This document shows positions 42,601 through 57,600 of a stretch of DNA of 64,000 nt, in pieces; position 1 is the stretch's first letter, and each line of letters opens with the position of its first letter. This DNA comes from Romanomermis culicivorax (Eukaryota; Nematoda; Enoplea; Mermithida; Mermithidae), in contig CAWUHX010000158.1 of NCBI GenBank assembly GCA_963922205.1, positions 248,001 to 312,000 of the forward strand, in the 5' to 3' direction. Below the pieces are notes generated by a model. It searched no databases and was not told the origin of the DNA. It saw only the letters and a list, made by a program, of their open reading frames with translations. Made by a program: the position numbers and the translations under genes.

Positions 42601-45600
42601 GGAGTCTATGAAATTCTTCAGGCAACTCATTTTAGGATATTTATTGGATTCCTTCTTCGCCGATGCAAAATATTTTCAATTTTGAATTTTTCAACAGACA
42701 GAGAATATTATCACAGTTTGTTCAGCAGTTGAGTACTCTTTCAACATACGAGCTTTCAGCAGCTGTTTTGCTAATAAGATCTCGAACGAACAAACTGGTA
42801 GGTTTACTCATGGATACCGAGGCATTCGAGTGCGGGACAATAGAGCGCGGACAATCGAGCACAGGGACATTAAAGCGCAGGACAATAGAGCACAGAAAAA
42901 TTAGATCAGAGCAAAATAAAAAACGAAAATAAAATAATTGAAAAATAACTACATTTCTGCCCAAAAATGATTTCTTTAATTTTTTCGTGTCTCTGAAGAA
43001 GTTCAAGTCAAAGCCAAAGCATTTTTCCACCATGGAGTACTTTGTCAAAAGTTACGAAAAAAATCGCAGATATTTGACCTTTGAACCTTTGAATAAAATT
43101 GTTTCATTTTGTTATTTTCGAATTCATCTTGAATTTCTAACTCGCATCCAGAATCACACGCGCAATTTTTTTCTAGCTCTTGAAATAAAGCTGCTTGCTC
43201 AGTATTTTTTCATATTCAAAAGCAATTTAAAATTTGCGTTCATTGCAGATCACGGAAAGTTGGTTAAAATTTCTTCGAACCAGTAGATGCTCCCTAATGT
43301 CCTTGCGCTCTAACGTCCCTGCGCTCTATTGTCCTGCGCTCTAATGTCTCTGCGCTCTAATGTCCCTGCGCTCTAATGCCAGTGCTCTAATTTCCGCGCA
43401 CTAATGTCCGGTCACGTTACTGATGCTCTAGAATTGTATGGATAATTTTTTATATTCTGGCTACAACAAAATTTTTTTTGATAATTTTGAATTTTAAATG
43501 CTGAAAATGGAAAATTTTTTTGGAGTGTTTGTAAGTGTTTCAAGCTCTGTACAGAAAGTTAGCCACTATTACTGTCGATCATTAAATGAAAACATAACAG
43601 AAATAAGGTCTTTAATGACGTTTTTGTTGCTCCGTTTGCATTCAAAAAAGGAGACAACAAAGTAATTGTCCCTTTAAGCAAATTATCAATAGCATACATA
43701 TGATGCTGCACATTCTTTCAAATGATCTAGATGATGAGCTGTACAGTTAAGATGCTGGTTCATCATCATTTGAAGCACTGTCATCGACGAGGGCAGATGA
43801 AAGGGCACGGAAAGATGTACTACACCTAAAAACAAGGCATCTTCTTTTTAGCACTTGAAAAATATGCAGTTGAAAAATATACACAAGTGAAAAAATCGTT
43901 AAATAGGGGTATTCAAGTATCGAAAAAAACTTATAGATATGTCTAAAACATACATCAAATAGAGTTGCACATCAATTTTTCAAATTTCAGAAACATCAAC
44001 CATTCCAAATATTTTATGTAGCTTGGAAGTCTGCCAAATCAATAAAAACAATCTTGCCTTCGATAAAAAAATGCAACGAAGTCAGGAAATTGCATTGAAA
44101 AGAAAATTCAGATTGGGAGCACCTGTTGAGTATCTTATTACGGGTTTAATGCGGAGCAGATGGCCAAAGCGAATCAAAATTTAATCATGTAACATGACAT
44201 ACAGTAAATATGAAAACATAGGGAATTTGCGCGGCATAAGCCATGCATATACAACAGAGAACTAGAGAAAGAGCTTTCTAACAGGGTACTTAAAAAAAAC
44301 ATAGCAACCGAAAACTGAAAAAAATCAGCTTGTGATTTGAAACAGGAATATTGAGTCAAAAATTTCGACTTCAACGGCCAATCAAATAGAATTATCATAA
44401 AAACACAGCATTCATGTTTCAGACTAAAAAATTACTTTGCTTCCTGAGCTCCTGTTCAGTTCACTTTTGTAAGAACACTATTAGAAATCGTCTATTTTTT
44501 CCTGGATTTTTTAAGTGAATAAAATAGAGATTTATTAAGATCATACATGCACATAGAGGGGTAGGGGGGGTAAACCCCTATACCTGAGACCCTGGCCACC
44601 CCCACTTTGCCCAAAAAATTATAAAACACCCCCCTGAACTTTTTTCGAAACCACTTTTTGGATGATTTTTGTGCATATTTTGTATGAAAAACAAGCTTTC
44701 AGAACTTTTTTTGTTTTTTTGCTGACCGACTCCCCTACCCCGTGGATAAAAAGTCCAAGGACCCTCCCCCCTGGAAAATTCTTGCCATGCATATCTGATC
44801 AAGATGTATTTGTTTTATTAACATGAATATTTGGCACTATGTTAAAGATGCATTTAATGTCATCATTATATCTTACATACAGGACGCACTACTGCTTAGT
44901 AGGTATGCTAATCATTATGAGTGTTGGCTGGTAATCTGCCTATCCAGACCAAGTGAACAGCCTGGCCAAGTGAATACGCTAGCCATGACACCCAATCACT
45001 GGCTCTATATGTTCTGCGCGGAGGTTGAGCTGACCCTACTAAGTTATTGCTCCACTGGACAAAATTATTGTAAACATTTTGACTGTAATTGCTGAAAAAA
45101 TTTTACGAGCAAAATTTGAAAATTTGTGGCGAAAAAATTATATAGGCAAAAGATGAAATTTCTAATTAGATTTGCCCGATTAAAAACAACTTTAATGAAT
45201 GAATTTGATTTAGCTTAAAATAATAATCTCTGATACCACTGTCACGAAAAGCAGCTAACGTTTGGAAAACTGATTATTGATTTTCCATGGTGTACTATTG
45301 ATTTGTCTCGAATGATGGGCTGTAAAAGCCCTGGCATGTCTCACTAGCGGAGCATTTTTAAAGACTGTCATCCGTCATCCAAAACTGGTGAACTGTGTGA
45401 TGTAAAATTTTTAGGCCTTCAGATTTAGGACAGTTGAAATTGTGAACCAAGGACGTGGCGTCATGTACTATCTTCGTAGGGAAAAGTGTTTGTTTTCCTT
45501 TATAGACTTCATTTTGTTATTCTACAACAATGTCGACAGGTATATTGGTGTACGATTTTAAGACTTCCTTCTTGCTAAACGATGTGAATGCCGATAGACT

Positions 45601-48600
45601 TGAAAAAGAAAATTGATTGCTCGTTTCACGTTAAACAATCATGAAATTGGATACTGTGTTGGCTACAGTTCAACCCAACTTTAATCACCCATAAATCTGT
45701 CCAAAAGGAAGATTCGCGATTTTAAATCATCTTTTTGAATAGAGCTAACAATTAAAATCAGATTCAATATGTTTTGGGAGAAAAATGTCCCAACTCGCCT
45801 TGTTAAGTCACTATTTGGTCGGGGTCAAACATTTTATCTATACGAGGTCGAATACGTTTTGAGCATGAGATCAAAATTTTCAAACTTCCTTCACCGATGT
45901 GAACATCAATGTCAGGCAATTTTTCCGATTCAGCAAATCGTATTTTTCACGTGAATTCTAAAGAAAAAAATTGCTTTGCCAACATATACAGTTAAAAGAT
46001 GTTCATTATTCTAGAACTCGATTACGGTGGAATAAAATGCCCGCAAAACGGTCAGATCGTTTACATGAATCGTGGCGGCCATACGAATTATTGCAATGGT
46101 AGTATTTGGACATATCACAGTGAGCAAGAAATAAATGGAGGCATACGACGCGCCTCTAACACCGCAATTTGACAACTGTTTGTAAACGTAGAAAGCAGAG
46201 TTGCTGTTCAAGTCTCTGCTGATGAAATCAGCTCCCGGAGTTTGCCATGACCTAAACACGGTGACAATTATACACAATTGCTGTGCTTGTGGAATTTCTG
46301 GGTTATCGATATTAGTCATTTCTCCTTGCAGACTTTCTGCTAGTATCATTGCTCGTCCATGAGCTATTATCCTCCTGTGACTCGTACATTGTGTGACGTA
46401 ATAGATAAGTTACAGAAATTTCGGAAAGCGCTTTTCTTCACCATATTGTTGAATGAAGCTGAATCTGCTATTATATGAATTTTGGAGGGATCTGAAAATC
46501 TCGCCTACATGTTGGAGCCTGTTTATGCAAAACTACGAAGCGTGGTTCCCAATTGGTGTATGTCTCAAATATACTATGGCCAAAATTCTCCACGTCCTCA
46601 AAAGCTTCACAAATAGAAGCATTTGTTCTGACACTGAAATCAACATGATCGATTCTTTAAAATGTTGGTGCTGCCATGTCTTTTGGAAAAGATTTCATTT
46701 CTGCTTTCATGTGCTTATTGTCATGCAATTTATTTTTTCGCGCCATATCCATTTTTCATAAGGGTGATAAAATTTATTGGTGCCAGATGCCGCTGTCTAG
46801 GGAAAGACCCCTATGGTGATGTCGAACCAAAAAATCAGTCGCATTTTCACGCCTCTTTTAAAATCCACAATTCCCCCCACGTTGCCCTGGCTGTTTTTAG
46901 AAAGAAATGAGACTGAAACGTGCTTTTCTGCTTCCGTAGCGGAAAGTCAGGATTTTCCTGCGGGTCCGCATTGTTTCTTTAATTATTTATGGAAAACGGA
47001 ATTTTGGAGTTCTTTACACCAAGTAGTATGGAGATGAGTTTCCTTAATTTACATTATACCTCTACTCCGCATCACATCCTTTTTTGCATCATTCTTTCTG
47101 TAATCATGGTCTTTTTCGCAATCCCTGGTTTTTATTTTTGAGTTGTGGAAAAAATTTAAAGACAAGCATGTACACTCCTCGTGAAGCAGGTGTTAAAGGG
47201 TCTCTGGGTGGCACCACAGCTGTCCTACCACGAGCAAATGTCCTGGTAGGTGTGACCATCCCTACCAGAGCTCAATACAAATGGCCTAGTTCGAAACACG
47301 TTGATTGGACGAAACATCAATACTAGGGGTGGAATGTTGTATGCTATTATACAACATAAACAGCTCAGATCTCTGATTTGTCAGACTTTTTTCAATCTTA
47401 TTGCAACAAACTTTTATTCTACCTCGCTGAACGTTTTTCTTGGGATCTCTGTCCTTGCATACCAAATTGGTTTAAAAATTGAAATGATAAGAAGGTACTC
47501 TTTGACAAAATTTCTTAAAAATTTTACCAGTGAGGTATTGTGTTCACGCTGGTTTTCATTTTGATCAATTTGTGTTCACTGAAGTTTAGAAGTTTAGCAG
47601 AATGGGCGCAAATAAGTCTTATAGTCTGCTTTCTATGCAATGTTTGTAAATAAAGATTACAAAAATAGGTACCGCTTTTAAGGTTGTTCATACAAAGCTT
47701 TTTCTGTAGATTTTTTGCTCACAGGATGATAGGAGCTAGTGGAGTAGATTCAGAAACATACCGCCCTGTGCAACGCATGGTTTAGCAGGAAACGATGAAA
47801 ATATGATAGGAAGCCTGCATTAGATATACCTCTAGGAACACAGGAATACACTGGGAACACTGCGTACACCTGAAGCGGTTCTGAAATTCAGAAGGAATAC
47901 TCGAGTAATTGTGAGCAAGTCTTACACTATGTACTGAAAAAATACTTTGCTCAAACTTAAGCAAAATCGGATCATGATCCGGAAAATTTTCCTGAACTGG
48001 ATCTGGACTTGAAACTCGAGCTGATTAGATCCATGAAAATTTGCGGCATATCCGGATAATTCGACCCGTGGATCTGGAGCTTCACCCTATTGAGAGAAAA
48101 CAGTGATTTTTTGACTCAGTGGCAAGTAGTGCTACTTTGTGGAAAATTTGGAATGATTAGCTGAGAAAAGTAATAAGAGTCGGACTTACAAGCAAACCCA
48201 CCAAAGTCTTAAAAAACTAGAATTCTGGATTTCTATTAGATTAGCTACACTGATGCAAATTCTTCCCCAAATTTTTCGTCTTGGCCCTGCCCAAAGACTA
48301 TGCATCTAATTTTTCATTGATGCTTTTATCACAGCTAAATATGAAACTCGCAAATGTAATGCTGGAAATTGGAGAGTTGTCGCGATTACCTCACCCCGCA
48401 ATGGACGCCAAATCAGTGAATGGTCGGCATGTTCGAATTACGAATCTGGAACAGAAGCAAAGCACGATATCTTCAGTATGACAGTAAAGTCAAATTTTAC
48501 ACAAATGGGTTCCAAACAAATGTTCAACCATAAGCGATGAATTTGGGGTCAGAGTCTATTAAACGGGGGAAAATTTACATTAATAGGACTTTACAATTCT

Positions 48601-51600
48601 CTTTGAATTTAAATTTTCGATTCTAAATTTTGTTGTAGCTACGCATATTTAGTACTTGAGCGGTTAGGTGATCCCACAGGGAACTAACCAGATTTCGTTT
48701 ATATACTACAGGCTGATCCAAAAAAGGCCAGCCTGCAAAGATTTTTGTACCCCATCCAATCAAGCTAAAGTGCTCGGATTTTGCTCATTAGCCTATTTAT
48801 TGTAGTATCTCGAAAACTTCATATCTATAGTTACAGTGTACTATGAGGTTCATTATCCATAGTGAAAAAATGTTTTTTTCGAAATTAAATAGTCAGCTTT
48901 TTTCCGCTACACATTTTTGTTGTAAAAATGCTTTAACCCGATTAAAAATTGGTCGGAATAAATGGTAATTATATGGAATTTTTTTTGGAGTGAAAATAAG
49001 TTTTTGAAAAATAGGGTGCAGCCAGGAGTCGAACCTGGGTTACCAAACCCAGGTTCGACTCCTGGCTGCACCCTATTTTTCAAAAAAAAAGGAATAAATG
49101 GTGACCGTCTGGTTTCTGACCAAACAGTCAATTTTGATAATCAAAATCAAAAATGCCGTTCCTAGGAAAGTTTGGAATTTTCTAAAATTTGCAAAATCTT
49201 TGATTGTGAGTTGTAGAACTATGTATTCAAAATTGGTAGTTAAAAACGACATTGAATCGAACTTTCTCGGCTAAAAAGCTCAGTGAATGTTTTTTCTTCG
49301 AAACTGGATTTGACTGCCAATTTTTTGAATCCAGCTAAAAAATGGGTAAAAAAACAACGTAAGTTTTTTGCCTCAATCTGTTTCAGACGGTCTGAGAATT
49401 TTGAACGTTAATGAAATTTTGAAATACAATGCTGGATTACTTTTGCTGTCGAGCTGAGAACACCAAAAGCTCAGATGTGCTTGGTTGCTGCACCATAACA
49501 CTTTTTGGTAGACTATTTTTTGGAAAAACCTGAAAACAAGCCACTGTCATTTTTAATTTCTGTCTTGAAATAGATTGCAGCAAGATCGAGCAATTGATAT
49601 CCAATTTTTTATATTTTTGAACAAAAATTTGTGCTCTCCTTACGTGTCTTGGGTAATGACTGGACTAAGTTGAAAATAGATTAGCCTTAGGATAACGGTA
49701 AATATCCAAGTGGAATAATAGCTGGTAAATAGCTAAGTTTAATAAGGCTAACTAACACAACATAAATATATCTAAGCACTAAATACCATCCAACTACTAA
49801 ATAGCATAATAAAAAAATGAATGAATGTACAAAACAACACACTTTATATAGTATCACCGAAGATCACGAAATGTTCTAGAACCTTGTAGAATATAAAAGA
49901 ATATTATAGAATATTGTGGAAGGTTCTGGAAGTTTTCGGTACAATGCAGTACATGAAATGCACCTGCACATCATGTCATGTGATCATACTGTAATGTATG
50001 CATCGCATCGTACTTGCACATCATATTACATGATCATACTGTAAGATATGAATCACTCGTACTTGCACATCACGCAATGTAATCATACTGTAAGATATGT
50101 ATGACCTCAATAAGTTCATATTTCTCGGTGTAGTCAAACACTTTCTAGTTGGGGTTGAAATCGCCCTTTAGTTTCATGCCAATGCTTTCACTGTTCTATT
50201 ATGCCGCACACCTTTACTCCTGAAAATATTGAGTTATCCAGAGAACCTTAGAAAAACATTTTCAAATGAAAAAAACAATGAATTCTTGCACTATATTTCG
50301 CAGAAATGCGCGTTCATTTATTCTGAAAATAAGTATTAATTCATGACGTTTAAGTCTATACTTGGTGACTACAAATCAACCACATTCCTTAGAATATTGA
50401 TTCTTACTATTTCATATTTTTGAAAAAAATTATTACAATGTGACGCTGTATCCACAAAAATTACATATTCGAATTTTTACAGTCTGCCGTTGGCGAGATC
50501 GATGCGCAACTAGAGAAAAGATCTTGGAAATTCTATCGAAAAATGGGTTACCAAGTAAGCATTTTTGTACAGTAGGATTCTGTACAGTAAAACTTACTTT
50601 AAGTAACAATTCAGCAACATTTACCAGAGGATCAAATTCTTAATTGTTGTAATGATCATGTTATTCACTGCTTACCAGTGTGTCTCGGTGTTTTTCTGTG
50701 ATGGCGACATTCCTGCAAATTTTCGTTTTTAGCCCAGCTGGTCTAACAAAGCCATGTCGAGAATGTGACACTATGTCTGTTTAACGTGGCTTGGGTTGAT
50801 AACTTAGAGCACTTTCAACATCTTCTGGTGCAGGGCTAATCACACATCAACAGCAAGGAAACTCTGGGGAGGCCAACCACATTTCATACAAGCAATATGC
50901 CTAAAAAAATGAAAGCGAGAAGTTCGACCTTGACCATGATAAGTCAAAATTAAAAATGCGCCAGATAAAAAATCAGATATTTTGAATATTTATGTACTCT
51001 GAGTATCACAGCAACATTCATTCGCTACGAAAACCAAACTTGGGGTTGAAAATGTTGGTGTTAGTGCGTATGACCAAAAAATAGTGTTAAGAACTTTCCA
51101 CGAAATTGCAAAGTATGAAAAAATAGTACAGAAAATGTCCAAAAATTCGATTAGAATGCCCGACGCCGCACAATTTTTTCCCTAGCTCTGCAGCTAGGGA
51201 AACTATCGGGATTAGGGAATGTTGTGATTTCATACAAAAATGTTGATAAATGCCATTGAATCTTCTACCGATGACATGCTGGAGAATTGGATGCATCCAA
51301 AATATCGAGGAAAGACGTGAATTTAAGTATTCAAAAAATTTCATTTGTCTAGCCGCAATGGTTGGTGACGGGCTTCCTCGAATGATTATGGAAAAATTTG
51401 AAAATTTATATTAAAATCATTGAAATCCAATGATACATCGACTTTTATTTACGAGAAAACAGCAAGAAGTCTTTTCTGATCGGAGCGCACCCAAAGTCTA
51501 CTCTTTTTTTCATAAATTTCCGTCGTCCCCACTTTTACTTGATGAGAAACAGTGTGTCTTCAACCGGAGCTCTTTTCACAGCTATGTGGGGTATAGCTTC

Positions 51601-54600
51601 AATTTTGTCCCAATTTTTGTAATTGGAGAGAATAATTTGTTAGCGTTTCATCTGAAGTACCCTGTTTGACATCTAATGGAGCTACATTAATTGAATTTTA
51701 GCACTGCTTCGATGCACGCATTACTGCAGTAATAGCTCATTCATTATCTTCATCTGTTTATTTATTTTATACTTACTGACACTTGCAAACATTTCCGTAT
51801 TGAGTTACTTAGATGAAAAAGCCTGTTGCGCTTTAAAGGGTATACAAATCCGATGCAAACTTCATCGCGATATATTGAACTGAAACAGCTACTGAAATGG
51901 TGAAACGACATCTCAAGGGAAGGCGCCCAGATTGATTTTTTCGTCTCTGTTTTGACACTTCAAGACTTTGTGAAAAGTACAGAATGCTTGTTTATACTAA
52001 TATCGATACCAAAAATATATTGATCGCAAAATATCTCAGAAAAAAAGAAAGCAAAAACCGCTGAAAAAAAATCAAATTTTCGGTACTGCCTATGCGAATA
52101 TTAGTTTTCATGCAGAATTCATATCGCCACTTTAATCATCTTATGAAACAACTGAGTAATACATCTCATTTTCAGGTATCAGGCCTGTGTATTGAATAAA
52201 ACTTGGGGACACTACTGTAGTGCTTGGAGTTATCTGCCTAATGCATGTCTGAGTTATCTTGTGAACTTTTCTCGTTGCTGAGACTACGACTGTAGACCAA
52301 ACTTAATTTTAGTTTTTAGTCTTAAAGTATAGTCCATGGGTAAAAGTTATTGTAACCTAACTCGTATGCCTATAGGCTATCGAATGCCCTATAATATGTA
52401 AATATTCGGAATTTGCCTTTGCTGGAGAACTTCAGCCTTTAGGTTCACTATAGCAGTTATGACTGTAGCATCAAAGTATTGAACTCTGGCTTATACATAT
52501 CGATTGTTTACTGACTTCTTTAGGTATTTTTTCCATTTTGGCGAGGCTTATCCCGAAATAAATGGACTATAAACTTTGTCGAGGAGCTCTATTACCATTC
52601 TGTTCGCTAGAATACCTATCTCATTATTTAGAATCTTTCCTACAATAAACATCATGCTATAGCTCGGCACACAGCCCACTGACACAATTTCTGGGTTCTC
52701 ACGCAGTTTTGACACTAATTTGGAGGAAAATCTGCAAAAATGGCGTGAAAGCCAGCTCTACAATGTTGATTCCAGTAAACTAAAATATTCCATGCAGATT
52801 TGAATGTTAATATGACGTGCCAGCAAATGCTCGGAATAGTGTTCAACATGCATCAAGAAGACCAACAGAAATTGTGGCCTACGCTCTTTCCCAACGGAGA
52901 GTGTGATTTCAGAGCAGTGATATCAGGTTAGTTTCGCTTCTTATTTTATTGGACAACCTGCTAAATCTCAGTTAAAGATAATACAATTATTCATTCTATT
53001 AAGTGAAACTTACATTTTATTCACCAAGGGGACAAAAAGTTTAAAAAAGAGTATTTGTACCGAGCATAAGTTTATACCAGATTTTTAAAATTTCGTTTTT
53101 CTCCTCATTAGTGTGAATCAATAACGTGCGTCGTTTGTTACTGATTTTGAATTGTTTCTTTTTCAGAGCAAGGTCGAGGAGTCGTCAACTGTACAATAGT
53201 TGGCAATCGAGACAAAATATATTTCATAGACTCAATAACATTGCCGACAGTGAGATTTTGCCATTACAGTACCTATAACACCGCGCCATGTGAGTGAATA
53301 TCTAGAGATGAATCACGAGTGAACACATTTTAGTGGGTGGACAAAAAGCGCTTGCGAATTTTTTACTCTATAAGGGTTCGTTTCAACGAATTGGTTTTTC
53401 GCGGAACTTTGGTTTACTCTAAAAATAATCAAGAGAAGAATAAGTTTTATAGAATTACGGCTGTTTTGGAATGCTTTCCACTATCTTTTTTGTCGTAAAA
53501 TTAGTTTCCTCTTAGATTTTTGGGTTGGTTCTTCAATTACAAGGTTCGTTTAGCTGTTAATAACTCTCAATTGGATGCAATGAAACTGATAGTAATGATG
53601 AGCGATTTTTTAGCTCAAATTCGCATTTTTTAAACAGTGCAGTGGAAAAACTGACTTTGAGGAAAAGTGGATAAAACAACGTTGAATCCATTTTATCATG
53701 ATGTCGGGTTTCTATATCAATTGCTTTATGATCCCGTTTAATACATAACGGCCAAAAAACGGCCCTGCATAAAACTAATAGCCTTAGGTTTGAGCAACAT
53801 TCAGAATTTAATCGTCACCGACAGCTGGTTCCCATTGCTGAGAAGCATTTTCAAGAACGGAATTCAGTCGCAAAAGAAGGACTTGTTGTCGAAAAGAATA
53901 ATCTATGTGTGCTCAAGAGTTTAGTGGTGATCAGTAATGTGTACTCCATATAAATCAATATTCGTACAGCAAAAGATATGGTGCAATATGGCCAAATCCC
54001 TACAGCTAAGTTCTGCTCATGCTACACATGGCATGCGGAAGAGGTCGGCCAACTTTTAGCCAAACTTCATACACTCACAACTCCATCAGATATTGTGATA
54101 CACCGTTTAAATCGTTTTTCAAAAAATTTGGATGAGTCCTGCTCTGAATAAGTTATTATTAAAAAATCCTGTTCGCCTTGGAAAGTCACGGTTTGGTTGA
54201 CGTCGAACACTTTCGCGGTGACTTCAAATCAACCTTGGTTGACAACGTTTGGATAGTGACAATAGTTAGGCTTCCTTGTAATTTTCAACATATCGGAGAA
54301 ATTTCAACGCTAAGCATGAGGCTACTACAACAAATTTCGCCGAAAAAAGCAAATTACTCCGAAAAAACGGCAACATAATTTAGTAGTTTCAAGTTTTTTC
54401 CGTGCTTTAGATTTTCAGGGTACTACAAAGTACTACTGAATTCTCAGTACTTTCAACATTTAGGCGGCAGGCCCCATATTTAAATCAGAGGAAAATAAGG
54501 TTTCGTAGACATTTTGACGCAAATTTCATGTTGTGTAGATTGATCAAGAGCTTCCATGCACCTGCGACCATACATGCGCGTGGGAGGGGGAATAAGAGGG

Positions 54601-57600
54601 TTCTGACCCCCAGCAGATTTTGACCTCCCCATCAATGACTGACAAGATGACGGAGGAAAATGAACAAGAGAGAAGAGAAAGTGGTCATAAAAATGGAAAT
54701 GATGCTGTAGTTGAACAATTTATCAAACAAAGCATACTTGATTCGAAAGAAGAAACATTAAAATTTTAAAAAGTGCTGTCTAAGCAAATAATTTCACTCA
54801 TCTAACTAATATAAGTTGAAGAATATGCTGCCTGAACGTTCGTTATCAAGAACGAAACAAAATCTATTCCACCCCCGGGTCCTGGCTGATCCCCAGCAGA
54901 ATTTCTATGCTGTGCATGTATGCCTGCGACTATTTCATGACATGGTAGTTTCTTGGCTACAGTAAAAAAGATTCATGCGCCAGTTTCCGGCTGCATTGCG
55001 TAGTAATTTGCTGTTTTTTGATTATCTGTCTGATTATCTTTAATATACCTGGACGTATAAGGAAAATGCATAGCTTATATTTTTCTGATATTTCCTTTTA
55101 TACATAGCTGAATATTTTTCAAGTAGCTCTCAGAAGTAAACACCTTCTCGAGAACTCTATCACCTCTTTGGCTAGCGAGAGAACGTTTTCTTTATGCGTG
55201 CGTTTCATGATTTCAGTGCGTTTATACATGATTTCAGCAACAGAAAAAGCATAGCACATGCGAATCTTTAATCATAAGGGTTGTCTGTGAGAACTGTTAT
55301 ATTGCTCAGGCAGTCGGCTTTCCACTTGTTATATTTTCGACATTATTATGGGCGCAAATTTCAGTGTAGTTTGACTAGATCAGGTAACAGCATTAAATCT
55401 ACAAATTCCAGAAATCTAATCTGACATTAAATTATTTGCCATTTTACTCTACTTTTATGCAAATTTTGTTGTGAATAAGTAAAATTGAGAGAACGACTTA
55501 TATAAAAGCAACTGGCTACCGAATACAGTATAAGTTGTCTCATATCAGAGTTTCCACCCTCCGAAACCATTCCCTCAAATATTTCCCGTCCATCACCCTC
55601 GAAATCTCGAAACTTAAACAAAGAATCACAATCCCAAGCCCGAGCTTTTCAGCTGATTCTCACCGTTAACGACATGATGTCGAGTTTGCGATGACCATCA
55701 ACAATTTTGTAACCGACCCCTCTTTTTTGAAGTTCGAGACCCATTCGTGTGTACTTAGAATTCCAAGTTCCATGTCTTGAAAAATCGGCGTTTTTCCAAG
55801 TTTCAGTTCGTATGCTTCGACTTTTTCCAAGTTCCAAGAGTTGCAAGTTTCAAGTGATTCGACCCAAAAAAACTTAATTCTTCCATGTGTAGCTTCGTAA
55901 TGTTCAGAAAATTTTCGACTTGGATTCCAAGACTTGGCAGATTTACTAGGCAAAATGAGGGTATTTTTAATACGTGAATTGCCAATCGGTAAATTTTTTC
56001 AAGTCCATTATTTTTGCATGAAAACACTTATAGTTTGTTTTTTATAAAATGCTTCTAAATTGAAAAAAGACAAAAATCAACTGTGCAGTCAAAATCGCGT
56101 ATACAAGGCTTTCACAGTAAGATTTTTCACTCTAAAAATTGTTAAAAGTTGATTGTATAAGCTCACAAATTTTCAATCTCACGTGATGAATGGTTCAGCT
56201 GAAAATTGTAAAAATCTAAAATAGTACTTGCATTCCACTTTTATAATTTAGAAGCATTTCAAGTAAAACAGACTATATTATCACACTCTGCTACAACATT
56301 CACGGATTATGGTACGTTTGATGAAGGATCCCTCAATAATACGTAATTAAATTATTTGTTTCATTACAATATCGAGAACTGGTTCTGAGTATGCACTTGG
56401 TAAAGTTACCTTGTTGGATGGGAGTAGAATTATAAAAATAAACGTCACAATTTCGCATTGGCTAATTTCGAAGTTGCAAAAAAATTACAAATTCTATAGT
56501 AAAAAGAGAGAATAGAAGAGTAAATTTAGAAAACGGACTCAGGATAAAATCAGAGTATGACAATAATCTCGAACTTCGATTAAATATCATTATTTATTGG
56601 AGCCGGATGTGTTTCGTTTTCAGGATATTTTTTTTTTGATTTCATCCTCAAACGTTTGCGATCATTGTTGCAGTTTTCTAATACGAAAGTTATCGAGACA
56701 CAAGAGAATAAATTGAAGGCCGACAGGATTTTGAAAAATCGGGATATTTGAACTTTTCGAGTCTTTGAATAAGAACTGATACTTGTAAACTTGGACAAAA
56801 GACAGGGAGACTTATTAAAACACGATTACTGTGAGATTCTACCTTCTGCTTCATTGACCTATGATAATTTGAAAATTAATAATATATGAAAAAGATTTTA
56901 CATTCTGAGTATCGTGACAGCATTCATTCCTTACAAAAATCGAAATTCGCGTAGCTACAGTACTCCAAAATTTGGAATTTTCACATTTTTTGGCGTTTTC
57001 CGGTCTGTACATGTCTATCGAGATATCGCAGCCCGGAAAAAATGTGACTCTGGAGCCGAATGTTCATTGCATGCAGAAGACCATGTTCTATATTTAGGTA
57101 TGAAAAACATATTCTAATCCTTTATTTTACACTTTGTATTCCATTTTAAAGTGTCGAAGCAGAAAACAAAATTATCCGAAAAAGTTCTATGGGGCCTTCT
57201 TTGGGCATCTTTCTATAGGATGCCGCAGAATTTTTTCCTTGATTTCTGTAGACATATTGTGTTAAAATTTCAATCAAATTAATGTACCGTTTTGGAAAGT
57301 GTAGGTGTCTGCACATTCTGAAAGTTGATACAAAAATGCTGATCAATTCCACTAAATATGCCATCAACGAGATGCAGAAAAATTTCAAAACGTTCAGATT
57401 AGACGAATAAAAAGAAAAGATGTGAGTCGAATCCTTCGCAAAATTTCATCGATCAATTTACAATGGTTGCGCAACAGGATGCCTCAGAAAAGATGCAACA
57501 AAAATTTCTCTTCTCAGTGATTTGACCGGAAAAAATGGAAGCTGCGAGATTAATGTTACAAAATAAATGTCGGCTGTCTGACTCCGCCTATGTTATAATC

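Larger units (their letters stand above)
48476..50482 (+). other. Intron, module 6 alpha to beta
   Basis: Holds the palindromic tRNA-derived insertion (48955-49102) and a 49-50 bp tandem repeat (49963-50101). There is nothing else with support. Confidence 0.5.

Noticed and set aside
43991..44184. Possible terminal exon (ILCSLEVCQ, stop at 44182)
   Set aside because: It has an acceptor and a Cys-x4-Cys, but it sits between gamma and delta of module 5, where no extra exon is expected. The rest is lysine-rich and unlike the family.
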